From: JAXDMK01 sp963790325
GTDB taxonomy: Bacteria; Actinomycetota; Acidimicrobiia; Acidimicrobiales; AC-14
Direction of reading: 5' to 3'
DNA: 64,000 nucleotides
Assembly: GCA_963790325.1 (NCBI GenBank)
Contig: CAWBNY010000003.1
Location: 1,364,001 to 1,428,000 of the forward strand
Shown: one piece after another, positions 42,958-52,077 of the stretch
Numbering within the stretch: position 1 is the stretch's first letter
Layout of the letters: the number at the start of each line of letters is the position of its first letter
Notes under the pieces: generated by a model
What the model was told of the DNA's origin: nothing
Database searches by the model: none
The model's input: only the letters and a program-made list of their open reading frames with translations
Translations under genes and position numbers: made by a program

Positions 42958-43139
42958 TCGGGGCTCCCGATTGAGCGCCGCCGTCGAGATCGGACCGGAT
43001 TTCCACCGCCGGCGGTCGGGTTCGGTCCGGACAGAACCGGCCGGGGGCGCCGATTTCGGTATCTCAACCGGAGCCCGGAGGCTCCTAGATGGTGAGGGAT
43101 GTCCGCCACCGGGCGACATCCCGACGAGAGGAGCGACCG

Positions 43140-43382
43140 ATGCATCGACTACGAAAGCTGACTTTCATCGCCGCCATGGCCGGAGGCTCGCTCTGGTCGG
43201 GCGAGGCCCACGCCACCATCACACCCACGCCCGACGACGCCAAGTGCACCTACACCAACGACAACATCTCCATCTGCACGCTCAAGGACGGGTCCCAGAT
43301 GTGCAAGGACCGCTACGGGATGGACATCGACTGCCCGAAGACGAAGGAACGCCCCCAGGCGGGGGTGATCGGCCCCGCCTGA
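43140..43382 (+). CDS. Small secreted four-cysteine protein
   Basis: Hypothetical exported protein, 80 aa. A signal peptide (MHRLRKLTFIAAMAGGSLWSGEAHA) probably ends at AHA. The mature part has four cysteines (KCTYT, SICTL, MCKDR, DCPKT) in 34 residues, suggesting disulfides or a small ligand site. ATG 43140 is preceded by GAGAGGAG. A hairpin 18 bp downstream terminates it. It lies divergent from the polysaccharide genes. I recognise no family. Confidence 0.7.
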   Translation: MHRLRKLTFIAAMAGGSLWSGEAHATITPTPDDAKCTYTNDNISICTLKDGSQMCKDRYGMDIDCPKTKERPQAGVIGPA

Positions 43383-43399
43383 GCGCCTCCCGCCCGACC

Positions 43400-43438
43400 C
43401 GGCCGTCCTCCCTCCTCCACCGGGATGGAGGACGGCCG
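43400..43438 (+). terminator. Hairpin terminator after the small secreted gene
   Basis: A perfect 12-bp stem (CGGCCGTCCTCC at 43400-43411 with GGAGGACGGCCG at 43427-43438) and a 15-base loop. The ATG that opens the damaged WD40 frame (43425) lies inside the hairpin, so that ATG is unlikely to be a functional start. Confidence 0.6.
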
Positions 43439-45275
43439 CGTGTCGCGGCGGCCGGGGGTCAGCCATTCTCGACCTGTCACGCGTGTCGTCAGTGGCGTGG
43501 TCGCCCGCCTAGCCAGCGCCGGCGACGACGGCACGCTGCGGGTGTGGGACGCCGGCTCCGGCCGGGAGCTGGCCGCCCTCACCGGCCACGACGGCGGGGT
43601 GTGGTCGGTGGCGTGGTCACCCGCCGGCGACCGGCTGGCCAGCGCCGGCGAGGACGGCACGCTGCGGGTGTGGGAAGCCGGCTCCGGCCGGGAGCTGGCC
43701 GCCCTCACCGGCCACGACGGCGGGGTGTGGTCGGTGGCGTGGTCGCCCGCCGGCGACCGCCTGGCCAGCGCCGGCGACGACGGCACGCTGCGGGTGTGGG
43801 AAGCCGGCTCCGGCCGGGAGCTGGCCGCCCTCACCGGCCACGACGGCGGGGTGTGGTCGGTGGCGTGGTCGCCCGACGGCGACCGCCTGGCCAGCGCCGG
43901 CGACGACGGCACGCTGCGGGTGTGGGACGCCGGCTCGGGCCGGGAGCTGGCCGCCCTCACCGGCCACGACGGCTGGGTGTGAGTCGGTGGCGTGGTCGCC
44001 CGACGGCGACCGCCTGGCCAGCGCTGGCAACGACGGCACGCTGCGGGTGTGGGACGCCGGCTCGGGCCGGGAGCTGGCCGCCCTCACCGGCCACGACGGC
44101 TGGGTGGGGTCGGTGGCGTGGTCGCCCGACGGCGACCGCCTGGCCAGCGCCGGCGACGACGGCACGCTGCGGGTGTGGGACGCCGGCTCCGGCCGGGAGC
44201 TGGCCGCCCTCACCGGCCACGACGGCGGGGTGCGGTCGGTGGCGTGGTCGCCCGCCGGCGACCGCCTGGCCAGCGCCGGCGACGACGGCACGCTGCGGGT
44301 GTGGGACGCCGGCTCCGGCCGGGAGCTGGCCGCCCTCACCGGCCACCGCGGCGGGGTGCGGTCGGTGGCGTGGTCGCCCGCCGGCGACCGCCTGGCCAGC
44401 GCCGGCGACGACGGCACGCTGCGGGTGTGGGACGCCGGCTCCGGCCGGGAGCTGGCCGCCCTCACCGGCCACGGCGGCGGGGTGTGGTCGGTGGCGTGGT
44501 CGCCCGCCGGCGACCGCCTGGCCAGCGCCGGCGACGACGGCACGCTGCGGGTGTGGGACGCCGGCTCCGGCCGGGAGCTGGCCGCCCTCACCGGCCACGC
44601 GCGGCGGGGTGCGGTCGGTGGCGTGGTCGCCCGCCGGCGACCGCCTGGCCAGCGCCGGCGACGACGGCACGCTGCGGGTGTGGGACGCCGGCTCCGGCCG
44701 GGAGCTGGCCGCCCTCACCGGCCACCGCGGCGGGGTGCGGTCGGTGGCGTGGTCGCCCGACGGCGACCGCCTGGCCAGCGCCGGCGACGACGGCACGCTG
44801 CGGGTGTGGGACGCCGGCTCCGGCCGGGAGCTGGCCGCCCTCACCGGCCACCGCGGCGGGGTGTGGTCGGTGGCGTGGTCGCCCGACGGCGACCGCCTGG
44901 CCAGCGCCGGCGACGACGGCACGCTGCGGGTGTGGGACGCCGGCTCCGGCCGGGAGCTGGCCGCCCTCACCGGCCACGACGGCGGGGTGTCGGTCGGTGG
45001 CGTGGTCGCCCGACGGCGACCGCCTGGCCAGCGCCGGCGACGACGGCACGCGGCGGGTGTGGGACGCCGGCTCCGGTCGCATGGAGCTCGAATGCCACTC
45101 GTCGGCGGGCGGCTGGGCTGCCCTCGACGGTCGGGGCCGCCCCCTGCTGTGCGCCGGCGACGCGTGGGACTGGCTCAGCTGGGAGCTCCGGGACCCCGAC
45201 ACGGGCGACCTGAGGCGGCTCCCGGCCGAGACCTTCGGTCCCCTTCCCGGCATCGGCTCGCCGACCATCGTGTAA
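43425..45275 (+). pseudogene. WD40-repeat protein gene broken by frameshifts
   Basis: Thirteen WD40 units of 42 residues (GH at the start, GDDGTLRVWDAGSGRELAALT at the end) would build one or two beta-propellers. The coding frame changes three times through single-base insertions, near 43982, 44600 and 44990. The first creates a TGA at 43980-43982. The three together restore the starting frame for the last blade and a unique 60-residue tail (GGWAALDGRGRPLLC onward) ending at 45275. Unit one also lacks 10 bp. No promoter, ribosome site or N-terminal domain is visible. It is either a decayed gene or a consensus error in repeats. Confidence 0.75.
43500..45080. repeat. 126-bp tandem repeat, about 12.5 copies
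   Basis: The segment GCCGGGAGCTGGCC recurs near 43561, 43687, 43813, 43939, 44066, 44192, 44318, 44444, 44570, 44697, 44823 and 44949, with a divergent form at 45076. The period is 126 bp except for three steps of 127. Units are almost identical at DNA level, with only a few alternatives (GHDGG, GHRGG, GHGGG, GHDGW; SPAGD or SPDGD), which implies recent amplification or gene conversion. Confidence 0.92.
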
Positions 45276-45393
45276 CACCCCCGACCGACCACCCACCCAC
45301 GGGCACTCCGACGTCCTTCGCCGTATGCTCCCGGCCGGTCGATCTCGCAAGGTTGGCGAGGTCTCCATCAACGTCGCCGGCCGGTAGGAGGCA

Positions 45394-46383
45394 ATGACGA
45401 TGACGCCGAAGCGCCGGCCGACCCAACCCCCCGACGGGCTTTTCGACGAGCTCTTCGCGGAGGTGGACGCGATGGCCAAGTACGCGTTGGCGTCCGGCCT
45501 GCGGATCTCGCCGTCGGATCTGTACTCGGCCATCAACCCCGACGGATCGCTTGAGTCGGCACCCGACGGGTCGCGCACCGAGGCAACCGTGCGGCGGATG
45601 GCCGAGGTCCACCATCAGCTGGCCAAGCTCATCGCGCCCGCCACCCCGCGCACGATCCTCCTCCTCAGCCGGGAGCGGAAGAACGCCCGACTGTCGTTCC
45701 TCGGTCCGGTGCGGCTCGTGCGCCAGATGATGTTGGTCTCGATCATCTCGCTGACGACCTTCGTCCTCACCGCCCTCTCGCCCCTGGTCAACGACTCCAG
45801 CGGCGACATCTTCAGGTCGTCCGGCTGGGAGCTCTTCCTCAACGAGGTGTTCCTCCTGTCGGCGGCCGCCATCGGCGCCGCCTTCGGCGCGTTGTTCCAA
45901 GCCAACCGTTACATCGCCACGGGCACCTACGACCCGAAGTTCGAGGCGTCCTACTGGGTGAGGTTCGTCCTCGGGCTCATCGCCGGGATCGTTCTCCCCG
46001 CGCTGATCCCCGTCGAGGGAGGCCATTCGCTCAGCAAGCCCCTGCTGGCCCTCCTCGGAGGCTTCTCGGCCTCGGTCGTCTACCGGATCATGTCCCGGCT
46101 GGTCGACACCCTCGAGTCCCTGGTCGAGGGCGATGCCAGGGACGCCCTCGACGCCCAGCAGGAGGTCCTCAGGGCCCAGCTGGCCGAGCAGCGGATGCAG
46201 GACCAGCTCCGCCTGGCCGGCATCGTGGTGAAGCTCCGGGACCAGCTCAACACCGGTACGGGCACCGACGACCTCAGGACCGCCGTCACCCGCCTGCTGG
46301 ACGAGCTGGCCCCGTTCGCCCGCCCCGGCGGCGATCCGCCCCCCTCGGATGACGGGACGCCCCCGCCGATCGCCCTCAAGTGA
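45394..46383 (+). CDS. Four-helix membrane protein with C-terminal coiled coil
   Basis: Hypothetical protein, 329 aa. The N-terminal 105 residues are soluble. Four membrane segments follow: VSIISLTTFVLTALSPLV, EVFLLSAAAIGAAFGALF, FVLGLIAGIVLPALIPV and LLALLGGFSASVVYRIM. A coiled coil comes next (RDALDAQQEVLRAQLAEQRMQDQL), then a Pro-rich tail. GTAGGAGG precedes ATG 45394 at good spacing. It is followed after 10 bp by a DUF4239 protein, so the two are likely co-transcribed. I do not recognise a family. Confidence 0.72.
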   Translation: MTMTPKRRPTQPPDGLFDELFAEVDAMAKYALASGLRISPSDLYSAINPDGSLESAPDGSRTEATVRRMAEVHHQLAKLIAPATPRTILLLSRERKNARLSFLGPVRLVRQMMLVSIISLTTFVLTALSPLVNDSSGDIFRSSGWELFLNEVFLLSAAAIGAAFGALFQANRYIATGTYDPKFEASYWVRFVLGLIAGIVLPALIPVEGGHSLSKPLLALLGGFSASVVYRIMSRLVDTLESLVEGDARDALDAQQEVLRAQLAEQRMQDQLRLAGIVVKLRDQLNTGTGTDDLRTAVTRLLDELAPFARPGGDPPPSDDGTPPPIALK

Positions 46384-46393
46384 GGGGTCGCGG

Positions 46394-47152
46394 ATGACCC
46401 TGACCCTCCTGGAGCTGCCCATCTGGCTGCTCGGCGGGGGGATGGTCGGCCTGGCGGTGGCACTCACCCTCGTGGGCGCCCGCCGGTCGGCCCGTCAGAC
46501 CTCCCCTCCGAGCGACGCGGTGGCGCCCCTGCAGGCGACGATCTCCACGATCTACACCGTCCTGCTCGCCTTCGTGGTGGTCATCGTGTGGCAGCAGTTC
46601 TCCGACGCCGACCGCCAAGTCCAGGTGGAGGCGACCCGCCTGCACAACATCCTGCGCGACAGCCGGGTCTTCGACGAGCCGGCGCGCACCGAGCTCCACG
46701 ACGCCGTCGTCCGCTACACCGAGGTGGCCAGCACCCGGGAGTGGGACGCGATGGCCCACGGGGACTCCGACCGGGTCACCCACGCCGCGTTCAACGCCAT
46801 CTGGGACGTCGTCTACCGGCTGCAGCCGAGCGGCGTGGTCCAGGAGGCCTTCCACCGCGAGTTGCTCACCAAGATGAACGACCTGGGCGACGCCCGGCGG
46901 GTGCGCTTGCTGAGCGCCCAGACCAGCGTCACCCCGGTGCTGTGGTTCTTGCTCCTCGGCGGCGGCGGGCTGGTGATGTACGTGAGCTGCCTGCTCCCCG
47001 GCGGCTCCGCCGGGCGCGGGCGCAGCGCGGCGCTGGCCGCCACCGGCTGCCTCATCACGTTGACCCTGTTCGTGATCTTCGTGTTCGACAACCCGTTCGC
47101 CGGCAGCGTCCGGGTCGATCCGTCGCCCCTGCGAGACATCCTCCCGCCGTGA
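46394..47152 (+). CDS. DUF4239 (bestrophin-like) membrane protein
   Basis: Integral membrane protein of 252 aa with the DUF4239 layout. An N-terminal helix pair includes ISTIYTVLLAFVVVIVWQQFSDAD. A soluble helical middle (QVEATRLHNILRDSRVF onward) follows, then two C-terminal helices (TPVLWFLLLGGGGLVMYVSCLL and LITLTLFVIFVFDNPFAG). DUF4239 proteins are described as bestrophin-like but have no proven transport role. ATG 46394 follows a GAGGGG site. It converges on the next gene with 1 bp between stops. Confidence 0.85.
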   Translation: MTLTLLELPIWLLGGGMVGLAVALTLVGARRSARQTSPPSDAVAPLQATISTIYTVLLAFVVVIVWQQFSDADRQVQVEATRLHNILRDSRVFDEPARTELHDAVVRYTEVASTREWDAMAHGDSDRVTHAAFNAIWDVVYRLQPSGVVQEAFHRELLTKMNDLGDARRVRLLSAQTSVTPVLWFLLLGGGGLVMYVSCLLPGGSAGRGRSAALAATGCLITLTLFVIFVFDNPFAGSVRVDPSPLRDILPP

Positions 47153-47153
47153 G

Positions 47154-48581
47154 CTACCGGCAGGCGACGGCCGGCGGCCGGGCGGCGACGGCGGCGGCCG
47201 GTTCGAAGGCGTAGACGGTCCGGATCCGGTCGGGGACGCACTCCAGCCGGCCGACGAGCACGAGGTCGGACGGGCTGGACGCGGCCAGGGCGGGGAGGTC
47301 GGGATCGTCGACCAGGACCGCCGGGCGGCGGGTGAGGTATCCCAGCCAGGCGGCGGGCTCGGTGACGACTCCCGCGTACCAGGCGGTGGCCTGGCCGGGG
47401 GGGAGCGTCGCCTTCTCCGCCAGCCGGCCGGCGGGGAGCCCCCGCTCGAAGAAGCGCGCCGCCGTCGGCGGGTTGAGCTGCAGCGACACGACGGCCACGG
47501 CTCCCACCAGCGCCACCCCCGCGGCCAGCTTCCCGTCCGCCCGGTTGACCCGCCCCATCACCCGGCCCACCCGGTCGAGGACGGTCGCCAACCCGAGGGC
47601 GACGGGCCAGAGGAGCCAGTAGTTCCAGTAGTCGTGGGCCAGGGCACCGTCGCGGAAGGCGACGGTGTACGCCACCGCCACCGCCCCGCCGATGGCGGCC
47701 GGCGCCCGGGTCCGGCGGTTCCGCACGGCCAGGACGAGGCCGGCCGCGGCCGCCGCCAGCAGCGGGGCGCCGAACATGTTGGCCAGATCGGTGCGCTGGC
47801 GGGACAGGAATCCGCCCCTGGCGGACGGGGGTGAGCCGGTGCGCACGCCGAACTGGTCGAGGGCCGGTTGCAGGGTCCAGTCGAAGGCCCACAGCTGCCA
47901 CAGCAGGACGGCGACCAGGCCTGTCACCGCCCCGGTGACCACGGCCAGGTTGAGGCGCGGCGATCCCTCGCCCCGGATGAGGCGGACGACGGCCCAGATG
48001 CCGACGATGCCCGCCACCAGCAGGGACTGCCAGCCGGCCAAGGCGGACAGGGCCGCCAGCGTCCCGAGGGCCCAGGCCGGCCCCGTCACCCCGGCCCGCA
48101 CCCGCTGCCACAGCAACACCAGGCCGAGGGCGAAGGGCAACGACGTCACCGGGGTGTCGAGCATCGTCCCGTAGACGAGGAGCATCGGTGTGGCCATCAC
48201 CAGGAGGGCGGCCCCCGCCGACGCCACCGGCGACAAGCCCGCCTCCCGGCCCAGCCGGGCCAGGAGCACGAGGGCGAGCACGGTCCCGATCCAGGCCGGG
48301 GCCCGGGTGGCGGCCCGGCTGCCCCCGCCCACCGCCTCCGCCACCGCCGTCTCCAGGTAGATCAGGGGCGGGTGGGTGGCGTAGACCCCGTCCGGGCTCA
48401 CCGCGCCCAGGCGGGAGGCGACGGGCCCCTCCTCCCGCACGCTGCGGCTGCCCGACGCCCACACCGCCGCGTTGCGCCCGTCGTGGGAGTCGCCGAAGGG
48501 GGCGAAGACGGCGTTCCACCCGCACCCGAGGAAGACGGCGACGGCCAGCACGACGAGAACCCGGGGTACCACCGGGCGCAT
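47154..48581 (-). CDS. GT39/ArnT-like membrane glycosyltransferase
   Basis: Polytopic membrane protein of 475 aa, resembling lipid-linked sugar transferases (GT39/GT83). The first extracytoplasmic loop has acidic residues (FGDSHDGRNAAVWASGS) and THPPLIYLETAV follows, both typical. About ten further hydrophobic segments and a C-terminal exported domain (VDDPDLPALAASSPSDLVLVG) complete it. The start is ATG 48581 (MRPVVPRVLVVLAVAV); the open frame continues upstream without support. Donor and acceptor are unknown. Confidence 0.8.
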   Translation of the reverse strand: MRPVVPRVLVVLAVAVFLGCGWNAVFAPFGDSHDGRNAAVWASGSRSVREEGPVASRLGAVSPDGVYATHPPLIYLETAVAEAVGGGSRAATRAPAWIGTVLALVLLARLGREAGLSPVASAGAALLVMATPMLLVYGTMLDTPVTSLPFALGLVLLWQRVRAGVTGPAWALGTLAALSALAGWQSLLVAGIVGIWAVVRLIRGEGSPRLNLAVVTGAVTGLVAVLLWQLWAFDWTLQPALDQFGVRTGSPPSARGGFLSRQRTDLANMFGAPLLAAAAAGLVLAVRNRRTRAPAAIGGAVAVAYTVAFRDGALAHDYWNYWLLWPVALGLATVLDRVGRVMGRVNRADGKLAAGVALVGAVAVVSLQLNPPTAARFFERGLPAGRLAEKATLPPGQATAWYAGVVTEPAAWLGYLTRRPAVLVDDPDLPALAASSPSDLVLVGRLECVPDRIRTVYAFEPAAAVAARPPAVACR

Positions 48582-48864
48582 GGTGCCACGGGCGGTAGAG
48601 GTCGAGGCCGGATCGGGCGAAACTGCTAATAGAGCACGGCGGCGGTGTCGCCTCAACCGCCTGGCGGGCGGGCGGTGACCACCCCCGTCGCGACCGAGGT
48701 CGTCCTCGATCCGCTCCTTTCCTGGGGCGGGAGGCGGCATGAGACGGCCGGCTCACCGCCGCCGCTCGCCTACCGGGCCGTGCGGGCCTTGTTCCCGCCC
48801 CGTCCGCCGCCCTATGAAGGCTGGAGGACCGGCAGCTCACCAGGTTCGCGGCCGGTGCCTTCCC

Positions 48865-51800
48865 TCACGACCCACCGATGTGCCAGCGGGTCCCGTCGGC
48901 CCGGTAGCGGCAGTAGGTGCCGGTGACGATCGTGCGCTCGAGGTGATCGGCGAGCTCCGGTAGGACCGGCCTGAGCTTGCGGACGGCGTCGCGGATACGG
49001 CCGCTGACTGCCTTGCGCGCCCGCTCCGCGGGGTGGTTGGAGAAAACACGCGACTGCCCATCGGCGCGGGTGATCCGCCCGAGCTCATCGAGGACAGCTT
49101 GGCGTTCGGTTTCGGCGCCCGCCCGCCGTTCGGGATCGTGGTGGCGCTCGGCCTCGGCGATGTCGTCGTCGAGATCGCTCAGGCGTTGCCGGTACGCCGC
49201 CAGGGTCCGTCGGTCGACGAGGTCACCGCCCGAGCCCGACCGATCCGCGGCGTCGACCAGGCCGAGGACGTGGATGTCGGTGTCTGGCGAGGCGAGCAGC
49301 CGGGCGATGTCGGCCAGGCCCTTGCTGTGAGGAACGGTCACCTCCCGATCGGCGAAGGCGAGCTGCCACAGCGCGCCGCGGCGGAGCATCGTGGCCGTGC
49401 CCCGACGGGGTGCGCCGTCAGGCACGGGCGGTCCGGGCCCGAGGTCGTCGAGCCAGCCGGCGGCGCCGAGGCGCCGGTACGTCGCGGCGGCCTCCGCCAG
49501 CAGGAGCCGCGACGCCGCGTGGTCACCCACGGCGGCGGCTAGCAGGCCGGCGGTGTGGGCATGGCTGCCGGCGAAAGCGACCACGGCCCCGTTCACGCCG
49601 CAGGTGCCAGCGCACGGGGCGACGTCCTCGAGCAGCTGGGCAGCGAGGCCGACGTCGTCGGTGGCGATGGCGGCCTGGGCGACCTCACGGACGAACACCG
49701 ACCACAGATAGGAGCGCTCGACGCGCCACGTGCCGAGGTCGACGACGATGTCGATCTGGTGGCGGGCGGCGTCGACATCGCCGGCGCGGGCCAAGAACCC
49801 GGCCGCCACGCCGTGGGCGTGGACCGGCACCCCGGTCCAGTGCGCGATCGCCTCGGCTGCGAACGCTCGGAGCTCGTCGGGTCGGCCGCGCGCCCTCACG
49901 AGCTCGAGCCGCTGCGACATGCGGACGTTGCCGGTGTCGGGCTCTCGGATGCGCGCACCGACGGCTGCGGCCTCTTCGATCAGCTCCTCGGCGTCGTCGA
50001 GACGCCCCTGGAGCAGGGCGACGCACGCCCGTCTGGTCGTCGCCGTGTAGCGGTGCTGGGGCTGGCCGAGCGAAGCGAGGATGGAGAGACAGCTCCCGAG
50101 CGGCGCCTCGTAGGCGGGCGAGCCCTGCTCGAGGAGCGCGTTGGCGAGCAGGAGGAGTCCCTGGGCGTGCCGTTCCTCATCGCCCAGGGCCAGGGCGACG
50201 GTCACGATCTCCTGGGCGACGGCTGCCCGCTCGTCGCCGGCACCCGGGGTCCAGAGCACGTCGTGGCGGGCGAGGAGACAGGCGAGCAAGGTGGCGTCGT
50301 CGCCGGTCCGGCGGCCGACCTCGAGGGCATGCTCGCTGAGCGGGCCGGCGCGAGGACGGTCCTCGACCACGGAGTGCTGCAGCTCTCGGGCAAGGGTGGC
50401 CGCGACCCGTGCCTCCCAGACGTCGTCCACCCCTTCGACCAGCGCCCGAGCGCGGTCGAGTTGGCGGACGATCTCGTCCCGCCGGGTCGCGAACTGCGCC
50501 CCGAGGGCGGCGGTCGCCAGGGCGACGTGAGCGACCCGCACCCCGTCCCCCGATCGGTCGGCGACGTCGGCGGCATGACGGAGCAGTCCCCGAGCCTCGA
50601 CCGTGTTGCCGGCCCGGGCGTGGGCATCGGCCTCGGCCACGAGCGCGTCGACGAGCAGCTGGTCGTCCACCGCTACGGCGGCATCGGCGAGCGCGGCGCG
50701 TAGGCGTCGCAGATGGTCGGCCGCTTCGACGAAGGCGAGCGCGGCACGGTCGGCGGCGGCCGCCTCCATCGCCCACCGGGTCGCTCGCCCGGGCCCGTCG
50801 ACCTGGACTGCGGCGACGAAGTGGCGCGCGATGTCCGCCGAGGGGACGTCGCCGCCTCGCGCCCGGCGCTCCTCGAGCGCGGTTCCGATCGCCTGGTGCA
50901 ACGCCGTGCGCCGGGGGCCGGCGACGCGCCCTTCCACGGTCTCGCGCAGCAGGTCGTGGGCGAACATGAGGCCGGCTTCGCGCCGGGTGAGCACGCCGGC
51001 ACCCGTCGCCATCGCCGCCGCGGCGTCGATATCGGAGATCGGCGCGCCCAGCGCCGCCGCGATCACGTCCGGGAGGAACGCGCCGCCGAGCAGGGCGAGG
51101 ACCTCGAGAACCTCGATGGTCGTGCCCGGGAGGCGGCCGATGCGCCGGTCGATGGCGTCGCGCACGGCGCTCGGGACCGGCGCCTGGATGTCGTCACCCG
51201 TCAGCAGGGCGAGCTCGCGAACGAAGAACGGGTGCCCGCCCGTGCGCTCGTAGATGCTCGCGGCCCGCCCGGGATCGATCGATCCGCCGACGACCCGCTC
51301 GACCAGCGCAGCCACCGACTGGGCGTCGAGGCCCTTGAGCTCGACGTGCTCGGCTCGGCTGACCAGGTCGCCCACGCGGGCGCGCACGGCGGCCGGAAGC
51401 TCGTCGTGGCGGTAGGCCGCGATGAGAGCGACCGGCTCGTGTCGCGGTGAGCGAGCGAGGAACTCGAACAGCGCCAGCGACGACTCGTCGGCCCACTGGA
51501 GGTCGTCGAGCACCACGACCACCGGTCCGCCGCCGGCGACGGCGTCGAGGAACCGGCCGAGTGCGTCCATGAGCAGGAGTCGGTCCCGAGCGGAGGCTTC
51601 GAGATGCGACGGTGCACCGAGCCTCGGGATGATCGAGGCCAGCAGGGGGAGATCTTCGCCGGCGGCGCCGACTGCGCTTTCGAGGCCGATCTCCCGCACG
51701 AGCCCGTCGAGCGCCTGCGTCCAAGGCCAGAAGCCGGGGGCGCCGTCGGCGTCGACGCATGTCCCCCACGCCACCCGAGCGCCCTGGCCGGCGGCGTCGG

Positions 51801-51960
51801 CTACCGCCCCCCGGATGAGCGAGGTCTTCCCGATCCCTGCTTCGCCGGCCACCAGGATCGTCGGTCGTTCACCCTCCGAGAGCTGTAGGAGACGGGCCGC
51901 AAGGCGCGCCAGTGGCTGGTCCCGGCCGACCAACTCCCCCAGCTGCCCCCCTGCGGCCAC
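48865..51960 (-). CDS. Large AAA/STAND ATPase regulator with TPR-like region
   Basis: Signal-transduction ATPase of 1031 aa. The N-terminal AAA_16 domain opens ELVGRDQPLARLAARL, with Walker A VAGEAGIGKTSLIRG, Walker B VVVVLDDLQWADESSL and YERTGGHPFFVREL. A long helical (TPR-type) region follows. The C terminus has no LuxR helix-turn-helix. It has instead a conserved end (TVPHSKGLADIARLLASP, AYRQRLSDLDDDIAEAE, ERARKAVSGRIRDAVRKL, TGTYCRYRADGTRWHI) found in related ATPases and probably DNA-binding. It is divergent from a methyltransferase-nitrilase-VOC operon it may control. Start GTG 51960. Confidence 0.85.
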   Translation of the reverse strand: MAAGGQLGELVGRDQPLARLAARLLQLSEGERPTILVAGEAGIGKTSLIRGAVADAAGQGARVAWGTCVDADGAPGFWPWTQALDGLVREIGLESAVGAAGEDLPLLASIIPRLGAPSHLEASARDRLLLMDALGRFLDAVAGGGPVVVVLDDLQWADESSLALFEFLARSPRHEPVALIAAYRHDELPAAVRARVGDLVSRAEHVELKGLDAQSVAALVERVVGGSIDPGRAASIYERTGGHPFFVRELALLTGDDIQAPVPSAVRDAIDRRIGRLPGTTIEVLEVLALLGGAFLPDVIAAALGAPISDIDAAAAMATGAGVLTRREAGLMFAHDLLRETVEGRVAGPRRTALHQAIGTALEERRARGGDVPSADIARHFVAAVQVDGPGRATRWAMEAAAADRAALAFVEAADHLRRLRAALADAAVAVDDQLLVDALVAEADAHARAGNTVEARGLLRHAADVADRSGDGVRVAHVALATAALGAQFATRRDEIVRQLDRARALVEGVDDVWEARVAATLARELQHSVVEDRPRAGPLSEHALEVGRRTGDDATLLACLLARHDVLWTPGAGDERAAVAQEIVTVALALGDEERHAQGLLLLANALLEQGSPAYEAPLGSCLSILASLGQPQHRYTATTRRACVALLQGRLDDAEELIEEAAAVGARIREPDTGNVRMSQRLELVRARGRPDELRAFAAEAIAHWTGVPVHAHGVAAGFLARAGDVDAARHQIDIVVDLGTWRVERSYLWSVFVREVAQAAIATDDVGLAAQLLEDVAPCAGTCGVNGAVVAFAGSHAHTAGLLAAAVGDHAASRLLLAEAAATYRRLGAAGWLDDLGPGPPVPDGAPRRGTATMLRRGALWQLAFADREVTVPHSKGLADIARLLASPDTDIHVLGLVDAADRSGSGGDLVDRRTLAAYRQRLSDLDDDIAEAERHHDPERRAGAETERQAVLDELGRITRADGQSRVFSNHPAERARKAVSGRIRDAVRKLRPVLPELADHLERTIVTGTYCRYRADGTRWHIGGS

Positions 51961-51991
51961 GACCCATCATCCCTCCCCGAGGGGTCGTTGC

Positions 51992-52040
51992 GTCTGGCGA
52001 TGTGCCAGACCGGATCTTCCGGCCGCCGACGCCGTCTGGC
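51992..52040. promoter_or_regulatory. GTCTGGC inverted repeat plus half-site, probable operator
   Basis: GTCTGGC (51992-51998) and GCCAGAC (52004-52010) form a 7-bp inverted repeat with a 5-base spacer. A further GTCTGGC lies at 52034-52040. Between them is CCGGA-TCT-TCCGG (52010-52022). All sit in the 117-bp gap between the ATPase regulator and the methyltransferase start, where a regulator would bind. Confidence 0.5.
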
Positions 52041-52077
52041 GCCCTGGTTGGTGACAGCCACGTTCGAGGAGACGCAG

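Noticed and set aside
43313..44970. Long minus-strand frames across the WD40 region (215-337 codons)
   Set aside because: They are antisense shadows of the 126-bp repeat, which lacks stops in several frames; content is repetitive Pro/Ser/Arg without ribosome sites.
43500..45080. CRISPR array
   Set aside because: Period is 126 bp with no unique spacers, and the units translate to WD40 blades.
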